DNA of 64,000 nucleotides, from the NCBI RefSeq assembly GCF_900496965.1, contig NZ_UFQB01000015.1, positions 1 to 64,000 on the forward strand. The letters are read 5' to 3'. Position 1 is the first letter of the stretch. Each line of letters begins with the position of its first letter. The notes below the pieces were generated by a model. The model did no database searches, was not told the origin of the DNA, and worked only from the letters and a program-made list of their open reading frames with translations. The stretch is from Achromobacter agilis. GTDB taxonomy: Bacteria > Pseudomonadota > Gammaproteobacteria > Burkholderiales > Burkholderiaceae_B. Positions 25,322-33,536 of the stretch are shown here, one piece after another. A program made the position numbers and the translations under genes.

Positions 25322-26680
25322 TCATTCCTTGTGCAAGACGCGGGCGTCTTCTGGCGCGGCCCATTGAGAACCCGCGCCCGAATAGGGATCCCAGCCGCTG
25401 GCAGCAGGCACTGCCGTCCCCAGCCGGGGCGGCGCGGGAAAGGCCGCGTCCAGCGTGTCGCGGCCCCGCCGCACCCGGTCCGCCATGGCCGGCTCGCCCT
25501 GCGAGATGATCTTGGGCGTCACGAATATCGCCAGCTCGGTTTCGCGCAATTGGTAGCGGCGCGACGAGAACAAGGCGCCCAGGATGGGGATATCCTGCAG
25601 CCACGGCAGGCCATTGATCTCGCTGACGCGCTCGCGCGACAGGAACCCGCCGATGACCAGCGTGTTGCCGGAGCGGACGTTGAATTCGGTGGATGCGCGG
25701 CGCGTCCGCAGCGCGGGGCCGCCGGCCACGCTCAAGGAGGGATCCACCGAGCTGGCCTCCACCTCGATCAAGGAGCGGATGACCCCGTTTCGGTCGATGC
25801 GAGGCGTGATCCTGAGCGACACGCCGTACGGCTTGAACAGCGTGGTGGAGTTGCCACGGGAATCAGTCGACGCATAGGGCACTTCTCCCCCCGCCAGGAA
25901 GGTTGCGCTTGCGCCGCTGCGCGCAAGCAATTGAGGTTGGGCCAGCATGACGGCTTCACCGCTCTGGGCCAACGCGGCAATGCGGGCCGACAACAGCGCA
26001 TTGACGCCGAAGTAGCCTGCCGCTGCGGAGGCCTGGCCGGCGGTCTCGATCACGGCTTCGCCAGGACGGTTCAGGCGCCCCAGGGATCCCGCGTCCCACG
26101 CCAGCCCCGCATTGATGCCGCCCTGGCTCATGCCGTCCCAGCGCACGCCCATTTCCTTCAGCCTGGACGTAGGAATCTCGACCACCTGCACATCCAGCAG
26201 CACCATGCGGTCCCACCCCACCTGCCCCGTGAAATCCAGCACGGCAGGATAGCGCTCGGCCAGCGCTGCTATCCGGGAACGGTCGTCGTCGGAAAGATCG
26301 TCGCCTTCGATCAGGATGCGTCCGCCGACTTCTGAACTGCGTGCCCCCGGAATGCGGGCCAGCAGTGCCTGGACCTCGGCCCGCAAGCGCGGTGCCCCGG
26401 CCGGGACGACCCGCAGCTCGTAGGCCTTGGCCCGGCCGGCTCCAGTCCAGACATGCATCGACGACACGCCTTCGGCACGGGCGAATACCACGACATCGCG
26501 CCCTTCTGCCGCGACCGCTCCAAGCACCTGACCATTGCCGATGGCCACCCGCCGGACGCCGGGATGCGACAGGATCCGCGTTTCTCCGACTTGAAGTTCG
26601 AGCATTTCGGCCGCGGCGTGCGCGGAAGCGCCGGCCAGACACACCACCAACCCTGCCAGTGCTGCAAGAATGCGGATCAT
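25322..26680 (-). CDS. cpaC: Tad-type outer-membrane secretin (CpaC/RcpA)
   Basis: A 452-residue secretin with a signal peptide (about 1-23), a CpaC N-terminal domain (VGETRILSHPGVRRVAIGN), a BON-like segment (about 105-150) and the C-terminal secretin domain (about 215-400) with VMLAQPQLLARSGASATFLAGGE and NTLVIGGFLSRE. It should form the outer-membrane ring through which the pilus passes. The ATG overlaps the cpaB stop by 4 nt. Confidence 0.92.
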   Translation of the reverse strand: MIRILAALAGLVVCLAGASAHAAAEMLELQVGETRILSHPGVRRVAIGNGQVLGAVAAEGRDVVVFARAEGVSSMHVWTGAGRAKAYELRVVPAGAPRLRAEVQALLARIPGARSSEVGGRILIEGDDLSDDDRSRIAALAERYPAVLDFTGQVGWDRMVLLDVQVVEIPTSRLKEMGVRWDGMSQGGINAGLAWDAGSLGRLNRPGEAVIETAGQASAAAGYFGVNALLSARIAALAQSGEAVMLAQPQLLARSGASATFLAGGEVPYASTDSRGNSTTLFKPYGVSLRITPRIDRNGVIRSLIEVEASSVDPSLSVAGGPALRTRRASTEFNVRSGNTLVIGGFLSRERVSEINGLPWLQDIPILGALFSSRRYQLRETELAIFVTPKIISQGEPAMADRVRRGRDTLDAAFPAPPRLGTAVPAASGWDPYSGAGSQWAAPEDARVLHKE

Positions 26681-27537
26681 GGCGTTCCTCCTTGGATGCC
26701 CGTGGGGGTTGAACCGGCAGAATCCTGCAGAAGTTCGCCTGCCTGCCCGTCCAGCCGGTCTCCGTAAAGGATGGCGACGCCGGGCGCTGCCTTGGCTTCC
26801 GGGTCCAGCCCGATCAACGAGGCAAGATCACTTTGGGCCGCGCGGCCGACCGCCGCTGCGTCGTCGCGATGGCGCAGTAGAGCCGTCAACGCACCGGCCT
26901 GGCGCGCCGCCACGAAACGCATGGCCTCATCGGGGCTGGCGGCCAGCGTGATGTTGCCGGCGCCCCTGCCGTCATCCCCCTCGGTCTCTCTGCCCGCAGC
27001 CAGCACGCGCATGCCTTGCAGCACGGGCACCGTGAGCTCCCGCTGCCGGTGCGAAAAACTGACGTAGATATCGATGGCGTCCCCGGCGCGGAGCATCTCT
27101 CCCAGCCCGCCCAGATCGGCCGCCGCCACGGTCAGCGCCCGCTGCCCGGCCTTCAACCGCGACGCCAGGGACGGAACCGGCGCATTGAATGTCAAGTGGG
27201 AGCGAAGCAACGGTTCGCCATTGGCAGCATCGGCCAACAACGTGGCGCCTACAACGGCCGCCACGTCCAGCGGATCGATGCTAGCCCGGGGCGCCCATTG
27301 CTCGGGGATCTCGCGCACGGCCAGATGCGCTTCGTCAAGGAGCGTACCCGCGGGCAGGTCATATGCCGCAACCAGGCGGCTTACCTGAGGCACGCGCGCC
27401 TTGGCTTCCAGCACCTGGATCCGCTGCTGCACGTGCTCGCGCACCGCCCACGCCGAGACCAGACCCGCGGCCAGGGCCAATGCGTACACGCTGGTCCTGC
27501 GCAGCCGCTGGGCGACCAGTACGATCCGGCTTGTCAT
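26677..27537 (-). CDS. cpaB: CpaB/RcpC-type pilus assembly protein
   Basis: A 286-residue protein with one N-terminal membrane helix (about 14-30), a SAF domain (about 54-115, AAYDLPAGTLLDEAHL) and the CpaB/RcpC domain (LKAGQRALTVAA, GDAIDIYVSF). The family assists secretin assembly or gating in the periplasm. ATG 27537 overlaps the previous stop (ATGA), as does its own stop with the secretin start. Confidence 0.9.
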   Translation of the reverse strand: MTSRIVLVAQRLRRTSVYALALAAGLVSAWAVREHVQQRIQVLEAKARVPQVSRLVAAYDLPAGTLLDEAHLAVREIPEQWAPRASIDPLDVAAVVGATLLADAANGEPLLRSHLTFNAPVPSLASRLKAGQRALTVAAADLGGLGEMLRAGDAIDIYVSFSHRQRELTVPVLQGMRVLAAGRETEGDDGRGAGNITLAASPDEAMRFVAARQAGALTALLRHRDDAAAVGRAAQSDLASLIGLDPEAKAAPGVAILYGDRLDGQAGELLQDSAGSTPTGIQGGTP

Positions 27538-28313
27538 TGCGCCCACCCGCTGGCCAACAGCCCGCTGCCGGCATCCAGCGGCATCAGCGAAATGCGTAGC
27601 CTCGCCTTCCCCCGGGTCCACCATTGCGATCCGCCATCGGCGGCGGGACTCGCCTCCCAGCCATCCTGTTTCAAAGCGGCCTCCAGGCGCGGAGCCACGC
27701 GTTCGGGCGGAGAATCGTATTGCCAGATGCGCTCCGTGACCTTCACGCCCTGGTCCAGCACCCCGATATCCAGCCGGAGCCGAGCGCCCGCGGGCAGCCA
27801 CGACGGCTCGGGCGGACCCGCCGCGGCGTCAAGCCTGATCGTGGAAATACTGCCGACCGTGCGGCGCGGGCCCAGGCCTTCCATCTGCACGACCCACTGC
27901 TCATGCCCGACCTGCCCCGACAGGATCGCCTGGCCGGGCAGCACGTTCAGGTCGGCCAGCGCAGGCTGCCGGCCTGAAAGAAAGCGGATCAGTTCCGGAG
28001 CGCTATGCGGCGCATCGAACACCAACACTTGAGCCGGCATGCCATGCAGCCACACGCGTTCCCCCAGCAGTTCGTGACGGGTTCCGGCAGGCAGGCGCAG
28101 CGCCGCCAACGACACCGGCCCGGAAGCTGCCCGCGCCGATCGGCCCTCGTCGTTGAGGCTTGCCGGGAAGTCCGCCCCCGAGACCGTCGCGGGGCACGCG
28201 CCTGCCGCTGCCAGCATGCAGGCCAGCAGCACGCGGGCCGCGCGGGCAGCCGCAAGGCGCCGCTCCGGTACGCTGACGCGGCAGCCGATGAAGAAGAGAG
28301 GTGCGGGCCACAT
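27534..28313 (-). CDS. Unknown secreted protein of the pilus operon
   Basis: A 259-residue protein I do not recognise. It has a hydrophobic N-terminal segment ending near ATVSGA, which looks like a signal peptide (about residues 22-42), then a soluble, probably beta-rich domain with no membrane helix and no catalytic motif I can name. Position between the TadE-like pseudopilin and CpaB, with tight spacing on both sides, implies a role in pilus biogenesis, perhaps periplasmic. ATG 28313 has GGAG at nine nt; GTG 28319 would overlap the previous stop (GTGA) and is a fair alternative. Confidence 0.7.
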   Translation of the reverse strand: MWPAPLFFIGCRVSVPERRLAAARAARVLLACMLAAAGACPATVSGADFPASLNDEGRSARAASGPVSLAALRLPAGTRHELLGERVWLHGMPAQVLVFDAPHSAPELIRFLSGRQPALADLNVLPGQAILSGQVGHEQWVVQMEGLGPRRTVGSISTIRLDAAAGPPEPSWLPAGARLRLDIGVLDQGVKVTERIWQYDSPPERVAPRLEAALKQDGWEASPAADGGSQWWTRGKARLRISLMPLDAGSGLLASGWAQ

Positions 28314-28315
28314 AG

Positions 28316-28921
28316 TCACTTGCTCCAACTTCCGCGCGAACCCAACCGGTCCGCCGGCACGACGTCCGACCAGGCCGACAACCAGTCCAGCGACAGCCTC
28401 GGCCGCTGCCAAGGGCGATCCAGACGGTCGACAAGGGAGCTCAGGCGCCGGGCCTGGGCCAACGAGGCGGTTTCCGCCCGGCGCCAGGATTCGGGCGCCT
28501 GACCGACACGGCGTTGCGCGTCGGCGTCCCCGTGCGCATGGCCCGCTCCGGTTGCGACGTGCGTATGGCGGGAAATTCTCAGGGAATCCGGCCCGGCTTG
28601 GCGGGCCTCCGCCGACAACAGCTGCAAGCCCGCGTCGAACCAAGCGTCCTGCAAGGCGGCCACGCGCTGCGGCGCAACGCCGGCCAATGGCCTCGCGCCG
28701 CCCGACACAGTCGGGCCCGCCGCCGCAGCGCCAAGATCTTTTAGAGGCTGCCCCAAGGCGACGGCCATCACGGCCTTGCGGCTGGCCTGCGCCATTTCCA
28801 GCGCCGAAAACTGCAACCCGCCGATCCTCGAAATGGCCCATGGCAGCAGCGCCAACAACGGCAGCATCAGCAGCGCTTCGACGACGGCCTGGCCGCGTTG
28901 CCGCAATGAGAACCGGTTCAT
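28316..28921 (-). CDS. TadE-like pseudopilin
   Basis: A 201-residue protein beginning MNRFSLRQRG-QAVVEALLML: a Gly (residue 10) followed by a hydrophobic helix with Glu at +5, the class IVb prepilin-peptidase pattern found in TadE pseudopilins. The rest (about 40-201) is soluble, basic and Ala-rich. A prepilin peptidase would have to come from elsewhere in the genome. Its ATG overlaps the stop of the TadG-like gene. Confidence 0.72.
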   Translation of the reverse strand: MNRFSLRQRGQAVVEALLMLPLLALLPWAISRIGGLQFSALEMAQASRKAVMAVALGQPLKDLGAAAAGPTVSGGARPLAGVAPQRVAALQDAWFDAGLQLLSAEARQAGPDSLRISRHTHVATGAGHAHGDADAQRRVGQAPESWRRAETASLAQARRLSSLVDRLDRPWQRPRLSLDWLSAWSDVVPADRLGSRGSWSK

Positions 28922-30336
28922 GGCGCCTCCCCTGCCCGCGTGGCCTCCTGCGGCGTAACGGCGGACAGCCGCGCCTGCCAATAGGGCCGAAAAAGCGTTG
29001 CAAGCTCACCGCGCCCATCGGACCGGCGCTCCGGGCGGACGAAATAGGTTTCGGCGGCCGAAACCACGGAAACACCGCCAGCCTTACCCAGCGCGGCGTA
29101 AGCGAACCGGCCTGAAGATGCGGCGACCGAACTGCCAGCGTCCGTGGTTTTCAAGGCTGCCCCCGGCAACCTGACCGCCACCGCGAAACGGAGAGGTGCG
29201 CCATGCCGCGCCAGCGCGATTTCGCGGTACGCGGGCAAGCCCCGGGACGGCCAGCGCTGCGCGCCGGCCATGGCGTAGGAGTTGGCCATGGGATTGGTCG
29301 CGCCGCCGAAAATGTCCCAAGACGTGGACTGCTCGACCCAACGCCAGAAGTCTTGCTGCGAAAAATCGAGGGGCGGCTCTTCCACATACTCCAGCCCCTG
29401 CGGAGCCTTGCTTTTCTCGCCCTGCGCCGTTCCCCATCCCATCGCATACTCGCGAAAATAGCAGCCGACCCAGCGATTGGAACGCAGCGCATGGTACGAC
29501 TGGGTATCCAAGGCGCCCCAGCGCCCGTCTGGACCCAGCCAGGTATAGCCGCGGCGGCGCAGCTCATGCCGATGCAACGGGCAGCGGGGAGAGACCATCC
29601 AGGTATTGCGGCGAGTGGCGCTGCGGCTGTCCAGGAAGCCATAGCGCCCCGCGGCCTGCTCGACGGCCGGCCACAGGCCCGCCTTGCGTGTGGCCAGGCC
29701 CCGCTCGACATACCCTTGCCATCCATCGGACAGCAGGCGCAGCACCGGACCTTGACGCCCCCCGCCACCCGCGACGCCCTGCGAGACCGTTTCAGGAAAA
29801 TTGGCGGACAGCACCTTGCGCATGATGCGCTCGCGCGACTTGGGGAGTTCGCCGATAGCGGTGGCCGCCGCCGCTTCCAGCACCTGATGGACGATACGGT
29901 CGTGCTGGTCGAACGCGGCGGCCAACCCCCGTTCGACATCGGGCACCGCTTGCCCCGCCTGATAGGCAAGCCCCGCATCGGGGCCGAACAGCATGGCGAC
30001 CAGGCCGGCGGGCGGGTTGCCGCGGCTGCGCTGCGCCTGCATGGTGCGAGCGTACTGGGCGGACGCGGCCAACGTAACCAGGTGCGCCATAGCCACCTGA
30101 TGCGCGATCTGCGTGCGGTTGACGTAGGCCAGCGTATTGAGCGTGCGAGCCTGTTCGAGTGCGCCGCTATACACGGCGGCGTCTGCGGCATGCGTCAACC
30201 GCTCCCGCGATTCCACGGTTTGGCCCAGGTTGTAAAGGACGACCAGAGACACGGTGGCGGCCGTTGCCATCAGCATGCCCAGCACCAGTGCCTGCCCCTG
30301 CTGACGACTCGGCGATGCGCAGATGAACCCGATCAC
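28918..30336 (-). CDS. TadG-like pilus-associated protein
   Basis: A 472-residue protein with an N-terminal pilin-like helix after RQQGQALVLGMLM (cleavage Gly near 14, but Leu rather than Glu at +5), then the DAAVYSGALEQARTLNTLAYVNRTQ segment typical of TadG/putative Flp pilus-assembly proteins and a long periplasmic region. Proteins of this sort are thought to join or anchor the pilus in the envelope. Both ends overlap neighbours by 4 nt. Confidence 0.72.
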   Translation of the reverse strand: MIGFICASPSRQQGQALVLGMLMATAATVSLVVLYNLGQTVESRERLTHAADAAVYSGALEQARTLNTLAYVNRTQIAHQVAMAHLVTLAASAQYARTMQAQRSRGNPPAGLVAMLFGPDAGLAYQAGQAVPDVERGLAAAFDQHDRIVHQVLEAAAATAIGELPKSRERIMRKVLSANFPETVSQGVAGGGGRQGPVLRLLSDGWQGYVERGLATRKAGLWPAVEQAAGRYGFLDSRSATRRNTWMVSPRCPLHRHELRRRGYTWLGPDGRWGALDTQSYHALRSNRWVGCYFREYAMGWGTAQGEKSKAPQGLEYVEEPPLDFSQQDFWRWVEQSTSWDIFGGATNPMANSYAMAGAQRWPSRGLPAYREIALARHGAPLRFAVAVRLPGAALKTTDAGSSVAASSGRFAYAALGKAGGVSVVSAAETYFVRPERRSDGRGELATLFRPYWQARLSAVTPQEATRAGEAP

Positions 30337-30599
30337 TTCGCGTCCGCGGCGTTGCCGGTAAATGACTTGAGCGAACGGGCCTTGGTTTGCGCGGCCGCTT
30401 TTTTCGCCGCCTGCTGCGCCGCGCGCGCCTCCGTGCCGCCGTCTTCTCCGGCGAGTTCACGCGCCATGGCGGCTGTCTGCGACCGCACGACCTGGCCGAA
30501 ATACTGGTAGACCGCGATGGCCGCCACGGCCACCAAAGCCACGACGACGATGTATTCGGTCATGCCTTGACCCAACTGACGTTTCCGAAACCCTGGCAT
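30333..30599 (-). CDS. Small pilin-like protein, first gene of the pilus operon
   Basis: An 88-residue protein with the motif QLG-QGMTEY followed by a 17-residue hydrophobic helix. The pattern G(XXXX)EY, with Glu +5 and Tyr +6, is the hallmark of Flp-type prepilins. The mature protein would be ~78 residues: helix, then an Ala/Lys/Glu-rich tail, longer than typical Flp pilins (50-60). It may be the pilus subunit or a minor pilin. ATG 30599 fits the motif; a TTG 20 codons upstream is less likely. It leads the operon and overlaps the TadG-like gene by 4 nt. Confidence 0.7.
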   Translation of the reverse strand: MPGFRKRQLGQGMTEYIVVVALVAVAAIAVYQYFGQVVRSQTAAMARELAGEDGGTEARAAQQAAKKAAAQTKARSLKSFTGNAADAK

Positions 30600-30955
30600 A
30601 TCCGCCCCCGACACAGTGAAAGAAGGCTTCAGTGTCGATTTCCGGGCCGCGCGCGACAATTCGCGGATACCGAGGCGGACAAAAGTGTCGCCGTCTCATT
30701 GCCGGGGACCGGCGTGCTCAGAGGACGGATCTGAAGAACGCCTCGTACGGCGCGGGAAAATCTTGTAACCCTTTAATTTTCCAGGGTTTTCCCTATTGTT
30801 CGGCCTACCGCCCAGCAGTAGATTTGAGTTGCCGGGCTGTCTGACACCCATCGCGTGCGAAGCCGGGCAGGAGCGCCTCAGACTCACCATGAGCTGGGGC
30901 GCTCTTCCATTTCCGGCCCCATGTTGCTGGCTGCCGCAACGCTTGGCGTGATCGG
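30600..30955. promoter_or_regulatory. Upstream region of the pilus operon; no gene
   Basis: No convincing coding region. The pilus operon promoter should lie here on the minus strand. The most notable element is an inverted repeat at 30767-30788 (AACCCT, 10-nt spacer, AGGGTT) in an AT-rich patch. The left part (about 30840-30955) seems to be degraded sequence next to the transporter remnant. Confidence 0.4.
30767..30788. promoter_or_regulatory. Inverted repeat upstream of pilus operon
   Basis: AACCCT (30767-30772) and AGGGTT (30783-30788) flank an AT-rich 10-nt spacer about 170 nt before the first pilus gene. A dimeric regulator site is plausible; no matching regulator is adjacent. Confidence 0.3.
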
Positions 30956-31545
30956 CTAGCCGGCTGCCTTGCCTGATGCCGCGCGCAGACTTGCCATATC
31001 CAGGTGCCGAAAAATCCAGGCCGACAACAGCGTGATCGCCCCCACGCACAGACCGTTCCCGCAATCGCCGCGGGCAGCATCATCAGGCCGGACTGCAAGG
31101 GCGTGTAGCCCAGCTGAAGCTGCAGCAGTAGCGGCAGCAAGAAAGGCACTGCGCTGCTGCCGATCCTGCACACCAGATTGCCCGCCAGCCCCACACTGAA
31201 ATTGGGCTCGCCGAACAGGCGTAGCTGGAACAGCGGATTCTCGCGCCGCCAGGCGTGAAGCACGTAAAGCAGCACCGTCAGCGCACTGGTCCCGAAAAGC
31301 GCCGCCGACCACGCCATGCGGGCCTCACCCGCAGGCAGATCCAGCCCCAGCGAAAATGCCACCATGCACAGGGACAGCAGACCGCAGCCCAGCACATCGA
31401 ACGGCGCCACATCGCTCAAAGCGTCTTCGGGCAGATAGCGCCGGACCGCAAGTAGGCCAGCGATCCCAATGGGCACGTTGAACATGAAAATCCAGTGCCA
31501 GCTCGCCGCCTGCTGAAAAAGCAGGCCGCGACGACCCTGAGCAGG
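30956..31545 (-). pseudogene. Remnant of a DHA2/EmrB-type MFS efflux transporter
   Basis: A clear mid-section of a 14-TM drug-efflux transporter is present: ASWHWIFMFNVPIG near 31472-31510, then transmembrane segments to MMLPAAIAGT near 31060. The N-terminal ~130 residues are missing; homology stops about 31545 and the sequence then meets the MaoC gene. After AAIAGT the frame breaks: the natural last helix (VGAITLLSAWIFRHLD) continues in another frame and ends at the stop 30956-30958, so an internal deletion has removed later helices out of frame. The frame that keeps the middle part runs on to 30805 as nonsense. It is not functional. Confidence 0.8.
31508..31526. repeat. Perfect 7-bp hairpin at the edge of the transporter remnant
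   Basis: GCCTGCT and AGCAGGC pair around a 5-nt loop (31508-31514, 31520-31526). It lies within the truncated 5' part of the pseudogene, near the deletion junction, and may be a chance product or a scar of the rearrangement. Confidence 0.3.
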
Positions 31546-31641
31546 GCTTGCTGCGACGGAGGTTTCGGCATGACATGCATCGTACCCCTGCCATGCCGAC
31601 GGGCCGCTGACAACCGCAAGGCGCGCGCCCCACAGGAAGCC

Positions 31642-32490
31642 TCACCCCATCCGCATCAACCCATTGTCAATCACCATCAACCCGCGTTCGACGACCCGCG
31701 CCCGGAAGGAACCGTCCCGCCAGACTTCCACCGTCAGCGTCTCGCCCGGGAACACCGGGCCCGAAAAACGCAAGGACAGCGAGCGCAGGGAGCCGCCGGC
31801 CACGGACAGCAACTGCCGGGACACGGCATGGGCCACCATACCGAAGGTGCACATGCCATGCAGGATGGGTCGGGGAAATCCCGCCGCCCGCGCCACCTCG
31901 GGATCGCTGTGCAGGGGGTTGTAGTCGCCGTTCAGCCGGTAGACCAGCGCCTGTTCGGGCCGCGTGCTCACCAACACGCTCCATTGCGGCGCGGACTCCG
32001 GCATGGCATGGGCGGGACGCGCCTGCCTGCCGGCATTGGGCATGCCGCCGTCGCCGCGCAATACGTGGGTCGCGGAGGTTCGCGCGATGAGCCGTCCCGA
32101 CTCCGCTTCCGTCAACGACTTCTCCGAGTACAACAACAGCCCTTTCTCGCCCTTGTCCACGACCTCGACGACACGGGTCTTGCCGATCAGTTCGCCCTCG
32201 GGCGGGATCGGGTGGAAGAGTTCCATCCCCTGCTCGCCATGCAGCAGTTTCACCGTATCGGCTCCGATCTCTGGCGCCTTCAGCCAGAATCCCGGATACC
32301 CCAGCACCACGGCCATCCACGGTAGCGCCAGCGGGTCGTGCTGCCTGCCCACATACGCCAGGTCGGCCTGATCGAGGGGGTCCTGCCCCAGGCCGACCGA
32401 CAGCGCGTACAGCATTGTGTCGCGCGCGGTGTAGCGCTGCCGGACTTCAGGCAGCTCGTAATTCAGCAATTGCTCATAGCTCAGGCGCAT
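31642..32490 (-). CDS. MaoC-type enoyl-CoA hydratase
   Basis: A 282-residue double hot-dog protein. The C-terminal half has the hydratase-2 motif GDYNPLHSDPEVARAAGFPRP (about 188-208), which supplies the Asp and His that add water to trans-2-enoyl-CoA; the N-terminal half resembles the substrate-binding hot dog of peroxisomal MFE-2 (Y-AVGLGQDP pattern near residue 30). The product would be (R)-3-hydroxyacyl-CoA. It has a good ribosome binding site (GGAGGAG). It is the last gene of the catabolic operon, 51 nt after the SDR gene that could oxidise its product. Confidence 0.87.
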   Translation of the reverse strand: MRLSYEQLLNYELPEVRQRYTARDTMLYALSVGLGQDPLDQADLAYVGRQHDPLALPWMAVVLGYPGFWLKAPEIGADTVKLLHGEQGMELFHPIPPEGELIGKTRVVEVVDKGEKGLLLYSEKSLTEAESGRLIARTSATHVLRGDGGMPNAGRQARPAHAMPESAPQWSVLVSTRPEQALVYRLNGDYNPLHSDPEVARAAGFPRPILHGMCTFGMVAHAVSRQLLSVAGGSLRSLSLRFSGPVFPGETLTVEVWRDGSFRARVVERGLMVIDNGLMRMG

Positions 32491-32541
32491 GGCGCTCCTC
32501 CCTGTTGCCCGGAAATCGTTTGCGCGGCGGTCGAAGCGGGA

Positions 32542-33471
32542 TCAGATGGGATCCCAGCTCATCACGTCGGGAGAGCGCTCCAGGGGATAGAAGTGCTTCT
32601 GCATCGCGGGGATGGCGATCTCCGCAATGCGCTGAGGCGTCCAGCCTTCGCTGAAGTGCACCGAGCGCAAGGGGCGCGGCTGGCTCATCAGCATGATCTC
32701 GTTGGCGCGCACGGCGAATATCTGCCCGCTCACTTCACGCGCTGCGTCGCTGAGCAGGTACACGGCCATCGGCGCGATCTTTCCCGCCTCCATTTTCTTG
32801 AGCTTTTCGACGCGGTCCCGCTGCTGTGGCGTGTCGGTGGGAATGGAGCTGGTCATGCGGCTCCAGGCGGACGGCGCGATGCAGTTGGAGCGCACGTTGT
32901 ACCGGCCCATGTCCAGCGCGATCATCTTGGACAACGCCACGATGCCCAGCTTGGCCGCGCCGTAGTTGGCCTGGCCGTAGTTGCCGATCAGCCCCGAGGT
33001 CGATGTCATGTGGACCATCGCCCCGCCCTCCTGCTCGCGGAAATGCGCGGCCGCCGAGCGGCTGACGAAAAACGTGCCGTCGAGGTGGACCGCGATCACC
33101 GAGCGCCACTCGTCTTCGCTCATTTTGTGGAACGAACGGTCGCGCAGGTTGCCCGCATTGTTGACCACGCCGTCGATGCGGCCGAATTCATCCATGGCGC
33201 ATTGAATGATGGCGTTGGCCGATGCGTGCGCCGCGACCGAGTCGAAATTCGCCACCGCCGTGCCGCCCGCCGCGCGGATCTCGGCGACGACGCCGTCGGC
33301 CGGCGCCACCGGCGTCTCGTCAGCGGACAGGTTGTCGCCGTTGAGCGCGACGCCGATGTCGTTGACCACCACCTTCGCGCCCTCCGCGGCCAACTGCAGC
33401 GCGATTTCGCGGCCAATGCCCCCGCCCGCGCCGGTCACCACCACCACCTTGCCTTCCATCATGCGTTCCAT
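32542..33471 (-). CDS. SDR-family dehydrogenase, likely 3-hydroxyacyl-CoA
   Basis: A 309-residue short-chain dehydrogenase with cofactor motif TGAGGGIG, NNAG, catalytic Ser and YGAAK (YxxxK). It is longer than a plain SDR and has the insert NGDNLSADETPVAPADGVVAEI seen in the dehydrogenase part of multifunctional beta-oxidation enzymes (MFE-2). NAD(P)+ oxidation of 3-hydroxyacyl-CoA is the likely reaction, with the MaoC hydratase next door supplying the substrate. ATG 33471 is preceded by GAGGAGA. Confidence 0.85.
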   Translation of the reverse strand: MERMMEGKVVVVTGAGGGIGREIALQLAAEGAKVVVNDIGVALNGDNLSADETPVAPADGVVAEIRAAGGTAVANFDSVAAHASANAIIQCAMDEFGRIDGVVNNAGNLRDRSFHKMSEDEWRSVIAVHLDGTFFVSRSAAAHFREQEGGAMVHMTSTSGLIGNYGQANYGAAKLGIVALSKMIALDMGRYNVRSNCIAPSAWSRMTSSIPTDTPQQRDRVEKLKKMEAGKIAPMAVYLLSDAAREVSGQIFAVRANEIMLMSQPRPLRSVHFSEGWTPQRIAEIAIPAMQKHFYPLERSPDVMSWDPI

Positions 33472-33536
33472 GCTTCTGTCTCCTCGAAGCCGGTCCGCCG
33501 GAAACGCCGGCGGACTCGGCGGCAAACGTCGTTGTC

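Noticed and set aside
31541-31641. Possible small gene between transporter remnant and MaoC gene
   Set aside because: No ribosome binding site or homology; best read as the deletion junction.
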